Of a stretch of 16,172 nt of DNA, positions 6,676 to 14,951 are shown piece by piece. The stretch covers positions 1 to 16,172 of the forward strand of contig CAZFWV010000134.1 of assembly GCA_964522605.1 (NCBI GenBank), in the 5' to 3' direction. Origin of the DNA: CAVZLD01 sp964522605 (lineage in GTDB: Bacteria > Planctomycetota > Planctomycetia > Pirellulales > Pirellulaceae). Every line of letters starts with the position of its first letter. Within the stretch, counting starts at the first letter, position 1. Both the position numbers and the translations under genes were made by a program. The notes beneath the pieces are model-generated. The model did no database searches, had not been told where the DNA came from, and saw only the letters and a program-made list of their open reading frames with translations.

Positions 6676-9627
6676 ATGACGGTGTCAATTCCCCAGTTCT
6701 GGTCGCTCGCCCAGCAGAGTCAACTGCTGACCGAGGAACAGTGTCGGACGCTTCGATCGGATTACGAATCGATGCGCGGGCCAAAGCGTCGAGGGAACAG
6801 TCGCACCGTCGCTTCTTGGCTGGTGGGGCAGCACGTGTTAACGACCTACCAAGCGAGAGTTTTGCTTTCGGGACGGCCCGGTCCCTTCCTGTTCGGCCCC
6901 TACCGGATCGATGAGCGCGTTCTCGGCGGTTGCTCTACGCTCCGTTTCCGAGCGGTGCATCGCAGCACGAATCATCGTGTGATGCTGCACATTTGGAGCG
7001 AGTCGACGGGGACAACGTGGGAACAGATTCTCGCACAACTGGACCGGCATTTGACCCTGATGCATCCGCATTTGGACCGTTGCTACGAGGTGGTCGAGTC
7101 GCTCGGTCAACGTCTCGTCATAACCGAGGATGTGGACGGACAGTCCTTGGAGACGTGTCTGCGGAGGAGTCGACGGTTTTCCGTCGAGGAAGCTTGTCGG
7201 ATCGGTTACCAGGTCGTCCAAGCCCTCGTGCACCTGCATGTGGGTCAACTGCTGCACCTGGACCTTCGTCCCTCTGAGATCGTGCTGCAGCCCAGTGGCC
7301 ATGTGAAACTGCTTCGACAGCCTCTCCTTCATCCACAGCCGTCCCGGGATTTCCGTGCCGACGATTCGCGCGCAGCTCAGCAGACGGCCGATTATCGCGC
7401 ACCGGAGCTATGGCAATCGGGCGCAATGCCGGACGAGCGTACGGATTTGTATGCTTTTGGCTGTACCATGTACCAGCTGTTGACGGGGGAAGTGCCTTTT
7501 CCGGGAGGGGATGTTCAGAGCAAGTACCAACGGCACGTCGGCGAACCGCCACCCGGGTTGGAACACCTCGGATCCATACCGGCGGGGCTGAATGACGTCC
7601 TGTGCTTTCTGGTCGCCAAGGATCCGACCCAGCGCTACCAGAATGCGGCGGAAGTCGCTCGGCGGTTGGAGGCTTTTCTGGATCATTCCCGCCGGCCCAC
7701 GCACCCGCGCACCCGGCCCACGGAAAGCTTCTACTTGGCGCAACTGCAGGACTGCGACGAACATCGCCCCAAGCATCTTCGAATGCCAGCGCCCAAACCA
7801 GTCCAGGCATCGCCGCCGGCGGATGTCGGACACGAGACGCCCGATCTCGCGCGGGATTCGGCGCCGGCCGTGTCCGGCTCGACGGTTTCCGCCGAGCCCG
7901 ATCTGTCCTCCGTCGTGGTCCCCTCCATTCCCAATTTCCGGCGGCGGAGGCGACCGATGTTGCCATCGGTTCTGATCGCCGTGACCGCTGCAGTCCTGTT
8001 GCTTGCGGTGACTATTCTAATCGGCTGGCGGACGCGGTCCGACGCGCGAAACTCCGCGGTCGACGCCAAGAAACAGAATCCGCCGATTTCGGGGAAACTG
8101 GAGAGTTGGTCGGGTCCTGGCCAGACGACGCGGCAGGACGAGGCTACGGTCAACACCGCAATCGTCAAAGCGAAAATCATTGAGGACGACGGACGATCGC
8201 TTTGGCTCTCACCAACGGATGGAAAACCTTTTGCGCTGCGATATGCGCCGGCGGATGCTCGGGCCTTTCTGTTGATTCGCCCCCGCGCTCTCCTGGAGAC
8301 CGCGGAGGGACCGCGAGTTCTGCAGTCACTTGGCCCCGAAGCCGTTGCGGCGGCCGAGGAACTCGAACAGGCAACGGGACTGCAACTTGCGGAACTGCAG
8401 CGGATTACGCTGGCGTTCAGTCCACAGGACACGGGGCCATGTCGGGTCACGAGCATTCTGGAATTGCCGAACCCGGAAGCGGCGCACGACCTCCGCCTGG
8501 AAGGGTCCGAAGAGGTCCCGGGTGGTAAACGCCTGCACGTCGGATCACGGCAGGTCTTTCTGCCTGAGGCGGATCCGTGCATTTTTGTGTGGGGCGAGTC
8601 GGAGGATGTGGAGACGGTGATCGCCAATCGCGGTGCTCCTCCACTGTTGCGGCGTGAAATGGAACGTTTGTTAGGGGCGAGTGATGCGGACCGGCATCTG
8701 ACCTTTTTCGCAACCCCCAACTTTCTGGCCGCCGATGGTCGCGATCTGTTGTCCGGGCCTCGCTCGATGCTCCGAGACCCGATCCTGGATTGGTTGAGTG
8801 AAGACATCCAGGCCGTCAGCCTGAGCTTGCACGTCGATTCGTCGTTCTACGGCGAGTTGCGCTTCGTTTCGACCCTTGACCGCGTTCCCCTCGAGTTGGC
8901 CGCGGCATGTAAGGAACGGCTTCGACAGGTTCCTGAGCAAGTGAACGACTACCTCGGGCGGATCGCGATTGATCCGTATTGGCAACGACTGGCGGTGCGA
9001 TTGCCGCTGATGGTCAATTATCTGTTCCAGCAGACGCGGATCGGTGTCAGCCAAGGTTGCGCAACCGTGAATTTTGTCCTCCCTCCTCAAGCGGCACACA
9101 ACCTGATTCTTGCATCGCAATTGGCGTTGTCGGCCCACGAGCCCGGTCTGTTGCCCGCCGTTGTTCGGACAGAAGCTGCCGCCGACGATCCGTCCCGAGT
9201 GCTCGATCATCGAATGACCTTTGAAATCTCGCAGCAATCGTTGGATTTCACCCTGCGGGATTTGGCCTTAATCGTGAACGAGCGGATCCCTGACGTACCA
9301 TTCGAGATTCGGCTCGAAGGTCGTGAGCTGCAGCTGGAGGGGATCACCCGGAATCAGCAGATCCGAAACCTCCACCTTTCGGAGCAGAGTGTGGGGGAGA
9401 TCCTGACCGCCATCGTGGTGCGGGCGAATCCGACCCCGGCGACCTCGCCTGCCGATCCGGTCCAGAAACTGATCTGGGTTGTGGACCCGACTGTGAGTCG
9501 GCCACAGCTTCGAATCCTGGTCACCACCCGTTCCGCTGCGACACGACAGGGGCTGACGCTTCCCGTCGCCTTTTCCCGATCGGAATCGGCTGCGCGTCGA
9601 AAACTCGGGGAACAGACATTAAACTGA
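6676..9627 (+). CDS. Membrane-anchored serine/threonine pseudokinase with large outer domain
   Basis: A 983-residue protein in four parts. Residues 1-75 form the planctomycete kinase-associated N-terminal module (QFWSLAQQSQLLT..., VLTTYQARVLL, FLFGPYRI). Residues 76-335 have a protein-kinase fold pattern: APEL (242-245), TDLYAFGCTMYQLLTGEVPF (256-275) and DPTQRY (316-321). The catalytic parts are degraded: no GxGxxG loop (LGGCSTLRF), the VAIK Lys is replaced (VMLH, His105), HRDLKPxN reads HLDLRPSE (194-201) so Arg and Glu replace Lys and Asn, and the DFG position reads LRQ (213-215). Phosphotransfer is therefore unlikely. A basic stretch RRRRR (422-426) precedes one membrane helix (about 429-451), placing the kinase part inside. 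Residues 452-983 would lie outside and end in an STN-like region (about 848-918). No clear ribosome site is visible; the ATG is chosen because family similarity starts there. The downstream gene follows after 39 bases. Confidence 0.88.
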   Translation: MTVSIPQFWSLAQQSQLLTEEQCRTLRSDYESMRGPKRRGNSRTVASWLVGQHVLTTYQARVLLSGRPGPFLFGPYRIDERVLGGCSTLRFRAVHRSTNHRVMLHIWSESTGTTWEQILAQLDRHLTLMHPHLDRCYEVVESLGQRLVITEDVDGQSLETCLRRSRRFSVEEACRIGYQVVQALVHLHVGQLLHLDLRPSEIVLQPSGHVKLLRQPLLHPQPSRDFRADDSRAAQQTADYRAPELWQSGAMPDERTDLYAFGCTMYQLLTGEVPFPGGDVQSKYQRHVGEPPPGLEHLGSIPAGLNDVLCFLVAKDPTQRYQNAAEVARRLEAFLDHSRRPTHPRTRPTESFYLAQLQDCDEHRPKHLRMPAPKPVQASPPADVGHETPDLARDSAPAVSGSTVSAEPDLSSVVVPSIPNFRRRRRPMLPSVLIAVTAAVLLLAVTILIGWRTRSDARNSAVDAKKQNPPISGKLESWSGPGQTTRQDEATVNTAIVKAKIIEDDGRSLWLSPTDGKPFALRYAPADARAFLLIRPRALLETAEGPRVLQSLGPEAVAAAEELEQATGLQLAELQRITLAFSPQDTGPCRVTSILELPNPEAAHDLRLEGSEEVPGGKRLHVGSRQVFLPEADPCIFVWGESEDVETVIANRGAPPLLRREMERLLGASDADRHLTFFATPNFLAADGRDLLSGPRSMLRDPILDWLSEDIQAVSLSLHVDSSFYGELRFVSTLDRVPLELAAACKERLRQVPEQVNDYLGRIAIDPYWQRLAVRLPLMVNYLFQQTRIGVSQGCATVNFVLPPQAAHNLILASQLALSAHEPGLLPAVVRTEAAADDPSRVLDHRMTFEISQQSLDFTLRDLALIVNERIPDVPFEIRLEGRELQLEGITRNQQIRNLHLSEQSVGEILTAIVVRANPTPATSPADPVQKLIWVVDPTVSRPQLRILVTTRSAATRQGLTLPVAFSRSESAARRKLGEQTLN

Positions 9628-9666
9628 TTCGGAAGTTAAGGTTCAGAAGAGGAACAGGAACCCGCT

Positions 9667-11790
9667 GTGGAACCGTTTTTGATCCGCTGCACAACATGTA
9701 AGGCCCGACTCAAGGTCCGCGAGGAAAACTCGCTGGGGCAGATCTTGCCGTGTCCCAAGTGTGGGAGCATGGTCTTCGTTGCGCCTCGGGCCGAGTCGGC
9801 GACGACCCATGAGCTTCCGGGGGCGGATGCAGCGACCAACCCGCCGGCGCGGGGAGGGGCACCGAGCCAGCCCGAGGCGGTCTTCGGCGACGCGTTTGAG
9901 CAGATCGAACAGTTACTCGAAGGCGAATCGCACGACAGTTCCGTCTCACACACTGGACGGTGGCGGGTTTCCGATTCGTCTCCCGTGTCTGACGTCAGGA
10001 GACCGACGCACGAAGACGCTCCCCCGGAGCCGTCAACGGCTGCCGAATCGGTCGCTTTCGATGCGGGAGATTCCGGGCCAGACGAGTGGATTCCAGAATC
10101 CGTCGGTTTGGTACGCCGCTACGCAGCCATTGTCGGAGGGGTATTGGTTGGTACCGTTCTGGCGGTTGGTTTCACCGTTTGGACCCTCAACCGTTCCACC
10201 TCCCCGACGACGAGCGACCAGGCCGAGGCCGAAGTCGTCGACGACGTGGGAGCCAATCCGCCGGAGCAACCAAGCGATTTGCGGGAACGGGAGCCGCTGG
10301 TGACCGACGATTCCGAGGTCCAGGCCCCAACTCCTGCTTCCGAGGTTGCGGTGGAAGAGGAGTCGCCGGCTGAGCCGCTAGCCATCGAGTCCGCGGCGGC
10401 CCCGGTAAATGCCCCCGCGGCGACATTGGAAGAGGACGCCTCGGTCGCAGACGAGCCTGATCCGGACGCCGAGACGCCACCGCGGGAGCCTGTACAGCTT
10501 GCGGAAGATGCCGATGGATCCTCGCCGACCGATCCGTCCATGCCTCCCGATCCATCGCCGCTGGTGGCTGACGATGGATTGGCCAGCTTCGCGCAGTGGT
10601 TGAGTTCTGCGTCGGCCGATTCGTCGCAGCCGGCGACAGCCAATTCCGGTTTTCTGAACGAAGCACCCGTCGAGGCGATGCCGCAGGATGTGGTCAGGCC
10701 GAGTCGCCCAGTTCCGCCGCCAGTCGACGTGGCAAAACGTCTGGGCGATGCCGTCGCGGCAATCGAATTCCGACAGGTGGCGTTCGTCGATGCATTGCGC
10801 ACGGTGAGTGATCTGAGTACGATCCCGATCACGATCGATCCGCAAGCACTCGGTCGCCGAATGATTTCGCCGCGGCGTCCCGTCAACTTACTGCGAACGG
10901 AAACAACGGTTGAGGAACTGTTACGGGATCTGCTGGAGCCGCTGCGGTTGGGTTACGTGATCACTGAAGGACATCTGTTGATAACGACGAAGATCGAGAG
11001 CCAGGGGGAATTGGTCACGATTGAACATGACGTCTCTGACCTGACTGAGGGGCAATCGGAGGCCACCGCCGAGTTGGGGAAATGGCTCACGCAAATGATC
11101 GATCCCAGTACCTGGCAGGTTCACGGAGGCGACGGGACTTACCGTGTGGAACAGTCGACGCTCGTCGTCGAACAGTCGGACACGGTCCAATTCCAAGTCC
11201 TGCTGTTTTGCGAAAAGCTTCGCGTGGCCCGAGGTCTAGCGCGTCGCAGTCGAATACCGGACGCGATGCTGTCGTCTCAGCCTTTGGTTCAGCAAGTGTC
11301 AACGCTGCAACAGAAGTTGACGCTGCGGATCTGGCGCGAGGAAAACCTGAATCAGATTGCCGCTCGGATCGAACGCGAACTGCCCGTCACGGTTCTGGTC
11401 GATTGGAATGCCTTGTTGATGTCGGGGTGGTCGCCGGAGGATCGGATGCGGTTCTTCTGCCACGAGCAATCTCTGGAGGAAGCCCTTCACAGCTTGTTGG
11501 AGCCGATGGGATTGACCTTTCGATGGCTCGACCCCGCGATCCTGGAGATCACTTCGCCGGAAGCTGCGGCTGCCCAGAATGATGTCGAGTTCTATCCGTT
11601 ACCTGCCGGGCTGCAATCGCCGGAGAAAGTCCAGGAGGTGAGCGGTCGAATTGCGGACCGTGTTGGTTTGGCACGGTTTCAGCCGATGGGAACCGGGGCA
11701 CTTGCGTACGATCCAGCGAGTCAAACCTTGATCGTTTCACTGCCGCAATCCGTCCAGCGGGAGGTCCAGCGGGTCCTGGCAACTCCTTAG
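9667..11790 (+). CDS. Zinc-ribbon membrane protein with two STN-like repeats
   Basis: A 707-residue protein of unknown function. It starts at GTG, six bases after AGGAA (9656-9660). Seen in order: an N-terminal zinc ribbon with CTTC (8-11) and CPKC (29-32), of the kind often found at the N-terminus of planctomycete and myxobacterial proteins; a low-complexity stretch; one membrane helix (about 152-174) preceded by RR; a 175-residue acidic Pro/Ala/Glu/Asp linker; then two repeats (about 365-440 and 550-628). Each repeat has a beta-alpha-beta pattern ending in '(T/S)-x-E-x-L-x-x-L-L-E-P-x-x-L' (VEELLRDLLEPLRLGY and LEEALHSLLEPMGLTF). That pattern resembles the short domain at the N-terminus of secretins and TonB receptors. 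The ribbon would be inside and the repeats outside. It is probably co-transcribed with the pseudokinase, whose C-terminus has a similar domain. A secretin pore domain is absent. Confidence 0.85.
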   Translation: MEPFLIRCTTCKARLKVREENSLGQILPCPKCGSMVFVAPRAESATTHELPGADAATNPPARGGAPSQPEAVFGDAFEQIEQLLEGESHDSSVSHTGRWRVSDSSPVSDVRRPTHEDAPPEPSTAAESVAFDAGDSGPDEWIPESVGLVRRYAAIVGGVLVGTVLAVGFTVWTLNRSTSPTTSDQAEAEVVDDVGANPPEQPSDLREREPLVTDDSEVQAPTPASEVAVEEESPAEPLAIESAAAPVNAPAATLEEDASVADEPDPDAETPPREPVQLAEDADGSSPTDPSMPPDPSPLVADDGLASFAQWLSSASADSSQPATANSGFLNEAPVEAMPQDVVRPSRPVPPPVDVAKRLGDAVAAIEFRQVAFVDALRTVSDLSTIPITIDPQALGRRMISPRRPVNLLRTETTVEELLRDLLEPLRLGYVITEGHLLITTKIESQGELVTIEHDVSDLTEGQSEATAELGKWLTQMIDPSTWQVHGGDGTYRVEQSTLVVEQSDTVQFQVLLFCEKLRVARGLARRSRIPDAMLSSQPLVQQVSTLQQKLTLRIWREENLNQIAARIERELPVTVLVDWNALLMSGWSPEDRMRFFCHEQSLEEALHSLLEPMGLTFRWLDPAILEITSPEAAAAQNDVEFYPLPAGLQSPEKVQEVSGRIADRVGLARFQPMGTGALAYDPASQTLIVSLPQSVQREVQRVLATP

Positions 11791-11825
11791 GGGACGGCTC
11801 AAGAACAACTTCGGCATTTGGGTGC

Positions 11826-11904
<79 letters not shown>

Positions 11905-11907
11905 TCT

Positions 11908-13239
11908 CTATTGGGCTGAAGAGTCGATCTGAACGAGCGATTCTTCCTGGGCCATCTGTCGAATCTCTTCCGTGATCTTCATCGAGCAGTATTTGGGGCC
12001 ACACATGCTGCAGAAGTGAGCGCTCTTGAACGTATCCTGTGGAAGCGTCTCGTCGTGATAGGAGCGTGCCGTTTCCGGATCCAGTGCCAGGGCGAATTGT
12101 TTCTCCCAGTCGAATTCGAACCGGGCCTTGCTGAGCGCATCGTCGCGGCTCCGCGCGTTCTTTCGTTGACGGGCCACATCGGCGGCGTGGGCCGCGATCT
12201 TGTAGGCGATGACTCCCTGTTTGACATCTTCGCGGTCCGGTAATCCCAAGTGCTCCTTCGGCGTCACGTAACAGAGCATTGCACACCCGTTCCATCCCGC
12301 GATGGCGGCGCCAATCGCACTCGTAATGTGGTCATAGCCTGGGGCAATGTCGGTCACGAGCGGGCCGAGTACGTAGAAGGGAGCTCCCTTGCAGACTTCG
12401 ATCTGTTTCTGCACGTTCATCGCAATCTGGTCCATCGGAATGTGGCCGGGGCCCTCGACCATGACCTGAGTTCCTTTGTTCCAGCTGCGTTCCACCAACT
12501 GTCCAAGAACCTCGAGTTCCGCGAATTGCGCGTCATCGCTGGCATCGGCCAAGCTGCCGGGGCGCAGTCCGTCTCCGAGACTCCAAGTCACATCATATTC
12601 GCGCATGATGTCGCATAGGTCATCAAAGTGCGTATACAACGGGTTTTGCTGCCGATGGGCCATCATCCATTTTGCGATCAATGACCCTCCTCGACTGACA
12701 ATGCCCGTCACACGATTCATTGCCAGATGGAGGTGCTCCAGCAGGACCCCGCAATGGACCGTCATGTAATCCACACCTTGCTGCGCCTGGTGTTCGACCA
12801 TGTCGAGGAAATGCCGGGGTCGCATCTCCTCAATGTCACCGCCGAGTTGCTCTAGCATTTGGTAAATCGGAACGGTACCGATCGGGACCGGTGACTTCGC
12901 GATGATTTCTTTTCGAATCGCATCAATGTCCTTGCCGGTTGAAAGGTCCATGACCGTGTCGGCACCAAAGTGGACGGCCGTGTGGAGCTTTTCAAGTTCT
13001 TCTTCGATGTTGCTGGTAACGGCCGAGTTGCCAATATTCGCGTTGATCTTGCATTTCGCGGCGATCCCGATCCCCATCGGTTCCAGGCGTCCCTGCAGGT
13101 GAACACGGTTTGCCGGAATCACCATTCGTCCTTCGGCAACCTCCTGTCGAACCTGCTCGGCGGTCAGTTCCTCTCTTCGACCGACAAACTCCATCTCCGG
13201 TGTGATCTCGCCAGCACGGGCTTGCAGTAATTGCGTCAT
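11908..13239 (-). CDS. thiC: Phosphomethylpyrimidine synthase
   Basis: A radical SAM iron-sulfur enzyme that rearranges aminoimidazole ribotide into hydroxymethylpyrimidine phosphate for thiamine synthesis. The 443-residue product lacks the long N-terminal extension of proteobacterial enzymes and matches the shorter ThiC type. Visible: KCKINANIGNS (62-72), MDLSTGKDI (97-105), TVHCGV (160-165), SRGGSL (182-187), SLGDGLRPGS (220-229), VEGPGHIPMDQI (261-272), TDIAPGYDHITSAIGAA (296-312) and the C-terminal 4Fe-4S motif CSMCGPKYC (410-418). The frame runs 33 bases further to a TTG at 13272. The ATG at 13239 is preferred because GAAGG lies 11 bases upstream. No TPP riboswitch motif was found upstream. 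The hairpin at 13319-13362 separates it from the cytochrome gene. Confidence 0.96.
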   Translation of the reverse strand: MTQLLQARAGEITPEMEFVGRREELTAEQVRQEVAEGRMVIPANRVHLQGRLEPMGIGIAAKCKINANIGNSAVTSNIEEELEKLHTAVHFGADTVMDLSTGKDIDAIRKEIIAKSPVPIGTVPIYQMLEQLGGDIEEMRPRHFLDMVEHQAQQGVDYMTVHCGVLLEHLHLAMNRVTGIVSRGGSLIAKWMMAHRQQNPLYTHFDDLCDIMREYDVTWSLGDGLRPGSLADASDDAQFAELEVLGQLVERSWNKGTQVMVEGPGHIPMDQIAMNVQKQIEVCKGAPFYVLGPLVTDIAPGYDHITSAIGAAIAGWNGCAMLCYVTPKEHLGLPDREDVKQGVIAYKIAAHAADVARQRKNARSRDDALSKARFEFDWEKQFALALDPETARSYHDETLPQDTFKSAHFCSMCGPKYCSMKITEEIRQMAQEESLVQIDSSAQ

Positions 13240-13318
13240 GGTCAGCAGAACCTTCACAACTTCCGTCAGCAAAAGGAAATAAAACTTAACGCTCTATCGT
13301 ATCACTCTGGGCTCACAG

Positions 13319-13362
13319 CGGCCAGGGCTACGATCCGCTTGCCGCCGGCGCCCTGACGGCCG
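13319..13362. terminator. Hairpin between the cytochrome gene and thiC
   Basis: CGGC-CAGGGC (13319-13328) pairs with GCCCTG-(ACG)-GCCG (13350-13362), giving ten pairs with a small bulge and a 21-base loop. Read on the minus strand it lies 45 to 88 bases beyond the cytochrome stop codon and about 80 bases before the thiC start. It may end cytochrome transcription or act in the thiC leader. There is no U-run. Confidence 0.4.
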
Positions 13363-13406
13363 CGATCCCGTCACAACGTCGAAGCCAGCAATCGATCCTG
13401 ACGATC

Positions 13407-14747
13407 CTACAGGGTCTTCAGGTATTCCAGGACCGCGGCTTTCTCCTCATCTGTGAGGACTTCGGGATACGTATGACCGCCGGCACTTTTTCCGAGCCGG
13501 CGTGTGTCAAAGAATTCCCGCCGTTCAGCTTTCGACCAGGCGCCGGAGGGTGTCTCTGAGTACTCCTCGACGGAAAGACCAATCCGTTCGGAGTCGTAAT
13601 CGGAGCCTCGACGACGCCACACGGTCGGACGCTCTTCGGGTCGCAAAACGTGCCAGAGCGTGGGAACGGAACCGTTGTGGAAGTAGGGAGCCGAGGCCCA
13701 GACTCCGTCGAGCGGAGGAGCCACATAACCGGGCGGATCGACGAACACTTCATCGGATGCGTCTCGACCAAACCAACTCGTCTGATAACGCTGCCGGTTC
13801 TCGGACGTGAGTGCCTCCAAACGAATCGCGTCGGTTCCAATTTCGCGAATCTCAATCCGAACCTCAGGATACGATTTTGGTTCTTCGTAATGGCCATGAC
13901 AGTCTTTGCAGTGCGTTTGAAAGATCGCTTGGCCCTGCGAGGCGAGAGAGGCATCGACGGGGCCCGGGTATTTGGGCGGTCGAAGCGACAGAAGATACTG
14001 GAAGACGTCGCGAAAATCGGACTCCCATTCACGAAATCGTTGCGGACCATTCTCGGGAACGAGCATGAACTGCATCAGCGCCCGGTGGCTCCGTGGGGCA
14101 AACCCGTCGATGTACAAGTGACGCTTCCGCGAAAAATGCCACCAGGGTGGTGCGTCCATATCATGATGGACGAACTCGCTCGGTAGGCGTTGGGGCAGGA
14201 GGTTCAAATCCGCGTCTCGGAGGGCCATTAGACCCACGCCGAAGACGACCGCATTCGTCGTCCCATCGGTCGTGCCGAGCGGAATCACGAGCGAACCGAG
14301 GTCCATCCGCGAGAGAGGCTTACCAAGCCGGAGTTTCGTCTGTCGAATCTCATCCGTGAGAGTCTCTAGGGCAAGATGGGCGTTGGGCGCGCCGGGAATG
14401 ACGTTCGACCCCACGCTTCCGCCGTGACACGCAAAACAGTTCATTGTCCAGTTGCCACTTTCGTCCACCACGTACTGGAGCGGCTTTCCGGAAGGGTCTC
14501 CCGGACGAGTCGTCAGTCCATAGCGTTCGAAGGCGAGCTGGCGTCGCTGGTCAGCGGTTGCTGCGGCGGCTTGCGAACGCAGCGGCTCCGGCCAGACCTC
14601 CCACACGGCGTCAAAAGTTTCCTGATCAAAATCCGCCGGCAGGTATGCCTTTTCCGTGAGAAGCCGGTAACCGCGCATCGCCGCCTGCTCGTCCCCCTCG
14701 GCGGAGACCCTTCCGAACAGCAGCAGAACCATGAACAGTCTGCCCAT
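13407..14747 (-). CDS. Exported di-haem c-type cytochrome
   Basis: A probable periplasmic electron-transfer or oxidoreductase protein of 446 residues with two covalent haem sites, CFACH (104-108) and CKDCH (280-284). Near the C-terminus APPLDGVWASAPYFHNGSVPTLWHVL-type sequence (split across about 355-380) resembles the di-haem peroxidase / RoxA-like families. Substrate and partners cannot be read from the sequence. A short signal peptide (GRLFMVLLLFGRVSA, cleavage likely after the final Ala) supports the ATG at 14747. The frame remains open to an ATG at 14786 and a GTG at 14792, and none of the three has a clear ribosome site, so the start is uncertain. The flanking genes thiC and metH are not obviously related in function. 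Confidence 0.82.
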   Translation of the reverse strand: MGRLFMVLLLFGRVSAEGDEQAAMRGYRLLTEKAYLPADFDQETFDAVWEVWPEPLRSQAAAATADQRRQLAFERYGLTTRPGDPSGKPLQYVVDESGNWTMNCFACHGGSVGSNVIPGAPNAHLALETLTDEIRQTKLRLGKPLSRMDLGSLVIPLGTTDGTTNAVVFGVGLMALRDADLNLLPQRLPSEFVHHDMDAPPWWHFSRKRHLYIDGFAPRSHRALMQFMLVPENGPQRFREWESDFRDVFQYLLSLRPPKYPGPVDASLASQGQAIFQTHCKDCHGHYEEPKSYPEVRIEIREIGTDAIRLEALTSENRQRYQTSWFGRDASDEVFVDPPGYVAPPLDGVWASAPYFHNGSVPTLWHVLRPEERPTVWRRRGSDYDSERIGLSVEEYSETPSGAWSKAERREFFDTRRLGKSAGGHTYPEVLTDEEKAAVLEYLKTL

Positions 14748-14951
14748 GGGATGAGATATCAGGAGATGAAGGGGGCAGAAAGACATGTTCACCGGGCCGA
14801 CGGCTTTCGGACTGAGATTTCGCTTGATCAGGCCATCCCGAATACGACCGACCTTGCGATGAAGAGACCCGCAGGACAGACGCGGGATTAACGGACTCGA
14901 TTCGGCTCGCCGGAAGCCTCGACCTACTGCGCAATTCTCAAGAGATGGTTT

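Noticed and set aside
7118..8807. Two long minus-strand open frames (282 and 358 codons) opposite the pseudokinase gene
   Set aside because: Rich in Arg, Ser, Pro and Gly with no recognisable domain, and fully overlapped by a plus-strand gene with clear kinase-fold and membrane signals. They are by-products of high GC content.
10119..10886. A 255-codon minus-strand frame rich in Ser, Gly and Ala
   Set aside because: It is the reverse image of the repetitive acidic Pro/Ala/Glu linker in the zinc-ribbon protein.
13240..13272. Longer ThiC beginning at TTG
   Set aside because: The ATG at 13239 has a better start codon and a GAAGG site that lies inside the proposed extension.
14868..14886. Small CCCGC/GCGGG hairpin beyond metH
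   Set aside because: Only five pairs with a nine-base loop and no T-run, so it is not distinguishable from chance in GC-rich DNA.
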